Under the pieces are notes generated by a model that saw nothing but the letters and a program-made list of their open reading frames with translations, did no database searches and was not told where the DNA came from. Source: Nocardia miyunensis NBRC 108239 (GTDB lineage: Bacteria; Actinomycetota; Actinomycetes; Mycobacteriales; Mycobacteriaceae). From it: DNA of 64,000 nt. How positions within the stretch are numbered: position 1 is the stretch's first letter; every line of letters starts with the position of its first letter. Both the position numbers and the translations under genes were made by a program. Shown in pieces: positions 59,695 through 64,000 of this stretch. The DNA lies in NCBI RefSeq assembly GCF_001613065.1, contig NZ_BDBQ01000029.1, positions 124,001 through 188,000 of the forward strand. Reading direction: 5' to 3'.

Positions 59695-62466
59695 ATGACC
59701 GACGACCGGATTGCGGTGAACGAGACGATTCCGTTGCCCGACGTTCTACGGGCGCTCACCCGGGATCTCACCGCCATGACAGTCGATCGCACGAGCGGAT
59801 TCGAGGCGCGCGCAGCCGAATTGACGGTGCGGCTGCTGATCGACACCGATGCGGGCGAGCCCCGCTTCCGCGTGGTCGGCCCGCAGACCCCGGAGACCGC
59901 CGAAACCACCACGCACACGCTGAAACTCACGCTGCAGCCGCTCGTGGGCGAGCCGACACAGGGCGTGTTCGCACCGGAGCCGCAGAGCGAGGAGAGTGCC
60001 GACGCCCTGCGGATTCCGTTCGCGGACACCATCGCGCAATCGGCGGAAACGCTGCACGAGAACGTCCCCGAACCTGCGCACATCCCCGATGCGGAATCGG
60101 CTGAGCCGCAGCAGGACAACTACTCGGCAGACTTCGAGCACACCTGGACCGACCCGATTTCCGATGCCACATCGGCAACCCGAGCCGCGGAATCCGCGGG
60201 CGATGCCGAATCGGCATCGACGAACGCTTTCGGTGACGAGCGCTTCGAATCGACGGAAACTGCTGCTGAACAGCGAGATTCGCGCGATACCGATTCGCAG
60301 CTGAATCATACGGACACCTCACAATCGAGCGCGGCGCTCGGCAACGGCCAGGTGGAACAGGCCGACTACGACCGCGAAGGCATCGTGCCAGGGGACTCCC
60401 GGAACGACGCCGCCTCGGTGGAATCCGGCTACGACAACACCCTCGTCGAAACGCCGGACGAGACGCATCCCGAGGCGGGCGAACTCGTCCAGGCCACCAC
60501 TGCCGAATCGCCGCAACCGCGCCATCTCACGGTTGTCGAGTCCGACACCGAATCCGAGCACGCGTCCGTATCACCGGCCGATCCCGCCGGGCCCGATGGC
60601 GATGCGGCGGCCGAATCACCTGATCCACACCGCGCGACCGATGCCGATTCCATCGCGGCATCCGAGTACGCCGACACGGTCCGACCCGAAACCCCGCACC
60701 ACGAGACGAAAACCGAACCCGCCGAGGCCCCTGCGGCCGAATCACCAGAGCCACACCGCGGGACCGGTCCCGACCCCGTCGCGGCATCCGAGTACACCGA
60801 CGCGGTCCAGCCCGAAACACCGGACTACGACACGGATATCGAACCCGCCCTCTCTGCTGCCGAGTCGTCGGAGTCACACAACTTCAGCGCTGGCGAGACC
60901 ACTGCGGCCTCCGATGCGACCGGGACCCCAAGCGCCGAAACGTATTCCGAACCCCTCGGGCTCGTCGACGACGCTGCGGCCGGGTCGGAGAACTCTCCCG
61001 AAGTCACCGCTGGTGAGACTGCCGCAGAATACGATCGCACCGATACCACCCCGTCCGGAACATCACGCAACGACGCCGATCGCGAACCCATAGATGCCCC
61101 GGTAGCCGACGCGCCGCAGTCGCCCAGTCACGCCGGCGGTGTGTCCATCCAGGGCGACTCAACGGAACCACCGATAACGATCACGGACGAATCCGCCGAG
61201 CCCGTCGACGACAGTCCGGAGCCAGCACAACCGACCGACACAGCCCGCACGCCAGTGGATTCCACAGTCGAACCGGAATCTCCTCAGGACGCCGTCACCG
61301 GGGCTACGGGCCCGGAGGACACCCCGACCTCTCCCATCCCGAGAACACCCGAGCAGTCGAACCCGACGCAGGACCGAATCGGCACGGGCAGTGCGTATTC
61401 GGATCTGGACGACGAGCACGCCGAGGTGATCGCGCGGTACGAGAAGATCTTGGTCGACCGGGAACGGGCGATGGGTCCGCTGCATCGGCACACGCTGATC
61501 TCCGCCGGGAATCTGGCCCGCGCGTACCGGGAGGCCGGTCGGTCCTCCCAGGCGATCGATGTGTACGAGCGGGTGCTCACCGACAGCGAGAGCACCTTCG
61601 GCCCACAGGATCTCGACACGTTGATCTTCCGCGGCAGTCTCGCGCGCTGCTACCGCGAAGCCGGACGCATGGTGGAGGCCATCGATCTGTACGAGCGCAC
61701 CCTCGCGGACAGCGAACAGGGCTTCGGCCCCGACCACAAGAACACCCTCACCGCCCGCCACAATCTCGCCCTGGCCTACCGCGAGGACGGGCGGCTGGAC
61801 GACGCGATCGCGCTCTACCGCACCTGCCTGGCGGACAGTGAGCGACTGCTCGGCTCCAATCATCGCGACACCCTGATCACCTGTGACTCCCTTGCCTCCT
61901 GCCTGCGCGAGGCCGGGAAGGTGAGCAAGGCGACCGCGCTGGACGAACGCCTGTTGTCCGCCCGGCGACGCGTGCTGGGCCCGGACCATCCGGATACGCT
62001 GCACTCCACGATCAACCTGGCCTCGGACCGCGCCGCGGCGAATCGCGCGGGCGACGCCGCCGACCTCTACGAACAGGCATCGAACACCAGTGAGCGGGTG
62101 CTCGGCCCGGACCACCCGATCTCCGAGCGCGCCCGCATCGGCCTGGCCCACGCGTACGCGGAAGTCGGTCGCGCGAGCGAGGCGGCCGAGTTGTTCGAAC
62201 GCCTGCTCGCCGACTGCGAACGCCAGCTGGGCCCCGACCACCGCCACACCCTCATCGCCCGAAACAACCTCGCGGTCGCCTATCACGACGCGGGCCGCTT
62301 CTCCGAAGCGATCGAGGCGCACACCCGAACCGCCGAGGACCGCGAACGCCTGCTCGGCCCCGACCACCCCGACACCCTCAAGTCCCGCGAACACCTCGCC
62401 TACAGCTACGAAGCCCAACTCCTGGCCCGCACCTCGGGCCCGCAAATCCCTGTGCCACAGGAGTAA
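59695..62466 (+). CDS. Trypco2-like / long linker / TPR protein
   Basis: A 923-residue protein. Residues about 11-88 resemble the trypsin-co-occurring domain 2 (Trypco2): IPLPDVLRALTRDL, AELTVRLLID, then TTTHTLKLTLQPL. Residues 95-560 are a 460-residue acidic, Pro/Ser/Thr/Glu-rich linker with repeated units such as AAESPxPHR and ASEYxDxVxPETP. Residues 570-915 are about eight 42-residue TPRs of the kinesin-light-chain/NB-ARC-associated kind (LGPDHPDTL, NLAxAYREAGR, AIxLYERTLADSE). There are no NTPase, protease or membrane segments. AAGGGG lies 6 bases before the ATG at 59695. Trypco domains are described as effector-associated modules of bacterial conflict systems, so a sensor or adaptor role is inferred. 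Confidence 0.7.
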   Translation: MTDDRIAVNETIPLPDVLRALTRDLTAMTVDRTSGFEARAAELTVRLLIDTDAGEPRFRVVGPQTPETAETTTHTLKLTLQPLVGEPTQGVFAPEPQSEESADALRIPFADTIAQSAETLHENVPEPAHIPDAESAEPQQDNYSADFEHTWTDPISDATSATRAAESAGDAESASTNAFGDERFESTETAAEQRDSRDTDSQLNHTDTSQSSAALGNGQVEQADYDREGIVPGDSRNDAASVESGYDNTLVETPDETHPEAGELVQATTAESPQPRHLTVVESDTESEHASVSPADPAGPDGDAAAESPDPHRATDADSIAASEYADTVRPETPHHETKTEPAEAPAAESPEPHRGTGPDPVAASEYTDAVQPETPDYDTDIEPALSAAESSESHNFSAGETTAASDATGTPSAETYSEPLGLVDDAAAGSENSPEVTAGETAAEYDRTDTTPSGTSRNDADREPIDAPVADAPQSPSHAGGVSIQGDSTEPPITITDESAEPVDDSPEPAQPTDTARTPVDSTVEPESPQDAVTGATGPEDTPTSPIPRTPEQSNPTQDRIGTGSAYSDLDDEHAEVIARYEKILVDRERAMGPLHRHTLISAGNLARAYREAGRSSQAIDVYERVLTDSESTFGPQDLDTLIFRGSLARCYREAGRMVEAIDLYERTLADSEQGFGPDHKNTLTARHNLALAYREDGRLDDAIALYRTCLADSERLLGSNHRDTLITCDSLASCLREAGKVSKATALDERLLSARRRVLGPDHPDTLHSTINLASDRAAANRAGDAADLYEQASNTSERVLGPDHPISERARIGLAHAYAEVGRASEAAELFERLLADCERQLGPDHRHTLIARNNLAVAYHDAGRFSEAIEAHTRTAEDRERLLGPDHPDTLKSREHLAYSYEAQLLARTSGPQIPVPQE

Positions 62467-62471
62467 TCGCA

Positions 62472-62497
62472 CCGGGCCGGTCGTCTCCGGCCCCCGG
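62472..62497 (+). terminator. Hairpin after the TPR gene
   Basis: CCGGGCCGG-TCGTCT-CCGGCCCCCGG forms a 9-bp stem with one or two bulged Cs, 5 bases after the stop. Confidence 0.45.
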
Positions 62498-62544
62498 CGG
62501 CCACACCGCCACCCACCACACACGCCCGCGCACCGCCACCGTGA

Positions 62545-62763
62545 TCACCCCGCATCAGGCACCCCCGATCCGCGTACCGATAGCGCCTCCGGCTCACCGC
62601 GTCGGCTCCAGCTCGGCATCCGGAATTCATGATCAGCCCACAGCGACCGATCCGAGGCGACATCGGGAAAACCACGGCGCCCCAACAGGTCCGGATGCCG
62701 TAGACCGTAATGCGAGCAATCGGCTCGGTCATGAGGACCGCGAACCCGAGTGCGTGCGCTGGG
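62545..62763 (-). pseudogene. Possible 3' remnant of a lost gene
   Basis: A 72-codon minus-strand frame ending in TGA reads like protein (HYGLRHPDLLGRRGFPDVAS, then SLWADHEFRMPSWSRRGEPE) but has no plausible start and is cut by a stop at 62764-62766, next to the methyltransferase stop. The family was not recognised. The remaining bases between 62498 and 62544 show nothing. Confidence 0.35.
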
Positions 62764-62768
62764 CTACC

Positions 62769-63782
62769 TCAGGGATTCAGCCGGAACTCGACTATCGAGC
62801 GTGTCCCGCCGGGTACGACCTCGCCGAGGCGCAGGCCGGCCGGGGCGGCGAGGTCGGCCAGTTGTTCCAGAGTGCGCTCCCGGCCATTGACATAGCAGAG
62901 CATGCGCAGATCGCCCTCGGTGTCCGGGATGCCGCCGCGGGAGGTGTCGATATTGTCCACGACCAGGACCCTGCCGGTCGGGGCCGCGGCCTCGGCGCAT
63001 CGTTGGAGAACGCGCGCGGCGTGCGGGTCGTCCCAGTCGTGCAGGACGCCGGACAGGACATAGCCGCCCGCACCGCTCGGCAGGGGGTCGAAGAAGCTGC
63101 CCGCCCGCGCGTCGGCCCGATGACCCAGACCGGCCGCCGCGATGGTCTCGGCGGCGCGGGCGACCGGTCCGGACAGGTCGACGACCGTTCCGCGCAGGTC
63201 GTCGTGGGCGCGCAGCAGCGCGATCAGCAGGCTGGCGTTGCCGCCGCCCACATCGACGACGTGTCCCAGATCGCCCCACGGATACGCGGCGGCGACCAGG
63301 TCCGCGTCCGCGACCAGCCGCGCGCCCATGACCGCGTCGAAGGATGCGGCACGGGCGGGGTCGGCCGCGAGATCGTCCCAGAACGGCCGCCCGAACTGCC
63401 GCGGAAATGCGGGCTCACCGGTGCGGACGGTGTGCAGCAGCTGGACGAAGCACAGATCGGCGCGGCCGATCGCACCCTCCAGGTCAAGCCACGGCCGCAG
63501 GCCCTGCGGATCGTCGTCGCGCAGGTGCTCACCGAGCGGCGTGAGGTCGAATTCACCGGTCTCGGTACGGACCAGGACACCGGCGGTCACCAGATGTGCG
63601 AGCACCCGGCTCAGCGCGTCACGATCGGCGCGTACGACCGCGGCCAGGGCGTCGGCCGTGCGCGTGCCCGCGACGATGTGATCGGCCAGCCGCAGGGTCG
63701 CGGCCACCCGGATCGACATCGGCGTCACCAGATCGGCCGCCGCCCACAGACCCCCGCCCCACCCGGTCGTCTCCTCGGTCAC
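62769..63782 (-). CDS. SAM-dependent O-methyltransferase (plant-type family 2)
   Basis: A 337-residue methyltransferase with an N-terminal dimerisation/winged-helix region (ADLVTPMSIRVAATLRLADH; FDLTPLGEHLRDD) and a SAM domain: VVDVGGGNASLLIAL near 175-190, GSFFDPLP, GVLHDWDD and the C-terminal LEQLADLAAPAG. HDWDD holds the usual catalytic His/Asp pair. The family methylates hydroxyl groups of polyketides and other secondary metabolites. No biosynthetic genes are adjacent, so the substrate is unknown. Confidence 0.85.
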   Translation of the reverse strand: MTEETTGWGGGLWAAADLVTPMSIRVAATLRLADHIVAGTRTADALAAVVRADRDALSRVLAHLVTAGVLVRTETGEFDLTPLGEHLRDDDPQGLRPWLDLEGAIGRADLCFVQLLHTVRTGEPAFPRQFGRPFWDDLAADPARAASFDAVMGARLVADADLVAAAYPWGDLGHVVDVGGGNASLLIALLRAHDDLRGTVVDLSGPVARAAETIAAAGLGHRADARAGSFFDPLPSGAGGYVLSGVLHDWDDPHAARVLQRCAEAAAPTGRVLVVDNIDTSRGGIPDTEGDLRMLCYVNGRERTLEQLADLAAPAGLRLGEVVPGGTRSIVEFRLNP

Positions 63783-63902
63783 CGCGCCTCCTCGATCGAC
63801 GGTCTCCCGGCCGCACGTTCAATCTATCCCCGCAGGCAGCCGGGCCGAGCCGCGATGGCACGTCCCAACCGCGCGATCGCCGATCCGGGCCGGACTTCGC
63901 GA

Positions 63903-64000
63903 TCAGGACCGCACGTCGATCCGATCCCGCACCCCCTCGGCGAAGGTGCGCGCGGCGCTCAGGTCATCGGCGTCCGGCCGTCCCTTGCGGATGCCGCCGA
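63903..64000 (-). CDS. C-terminal end of a gene running off the window
   Basis: A minus-strand frame open to the window edge ends GGIRKGRPDADDLSAARTFA then EGVRDRIDVRS and a TGA at 63903-63905. The short tail resembles the C-terminus of flavodoxin-domain or related proteins, but 31 residues are too few for a call. Confidence 0.4.
   Translation of the reverse strand, partial: GGIRKGRPDADDLSAARTFAEGVRDRIDVRS

Overview
The window looks like chromosome of a mycolic-acid actinobacterium, most probably Nocardia or a close relative. Evidence: high GC throughout, many GTG starts and start/stop overlaps, and a gene set typical of mycobacteria-like cells: glucosyl-3-phosphoglycerate synthase (GpgS), the non-canonical FolP2, mycothiol deacetylase MshB, coenzyme F420 precursor synthase CofG, lipoprotein LpqW and the PIM mannosyltransferase PimE. 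From memory of the M. tuberculosis map, bases ~970-32225 hold a scrambled version of the Rv1157c-Rv1208 neighbourhood (folP2, gpgS, fadD6, LOG genes, dapE, dapD, fadD36, dapC, fdxC, fbiC/cofG, an Rv1171-like gene, mshB, lpqW, typA, pimE).

Layout. 1-970: a TetR-type regulator broken by two frameshifts, then a 19-bp palindrome. 970-13738: folP2-gpgS, a monooxygenase/cupin fusion, fadD6 and two LOG genes, divergent dapE/dapD, an unusual glycosyltransferase, fadD36, and a divergent TetR/MpaB-type oxygenase pair with a palindrome between. 13866-18708: a cytoplasmic subtilase with an 80-residue neighbour, dapC, a 7Fe ferredoxin and a stand-alone CofG. 18911-23819: two PH-domain membrane proteins and a KimA-like potassium transporter. 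23376-31109: a small-ORF/membrane-protein pair, mshB, lpqW, typA, a pterin dehydratase and pimE. 31347-35072: secreted or surface proteins and two unusual proteins, one with serine at every third position and one with a duplicated domain.

36095-40199 is an osmoprotectant ABC transporter operon (permease, ATPase, permease, lipoprotein). 40216-45068 holds a truncated acetyltransferase, a WYL regulator divergent from a DinB-type enzyme, a monooxygenase, a lipoprotein amidase and ychF. 45058-49172 looks accessory: a P-loop kinase, an unknown cysteine-containing protein, a HAD hydrolase with G-rich codon use, gene remnants, a secreted trypsin and an alcohol dehydrogenase. A degenerate minisatellite (49262-49522) follows.

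49514-53647 is homogentisate catabolism (fahA, hmgA, a companion gene and an IclR regulator). 53770-59512 is a second IclR-controlled catabolic cluster (MHS-type transporter, flavin oxidoreductase, two SDRs, SnoaL-like protein) for an unidentified substrate. 59695-62466 encodes a 923-residue protein with a Trypco2-like head, a very long acidic linker and TPRs; it is the best candidate here for a poorly described signalling or conflict component. The window ends in an O-methyltransferase and the 3' end of a minus-strand gene. No rRNA, tRNA, CRISPR array or complete insertion sequence was recognised.
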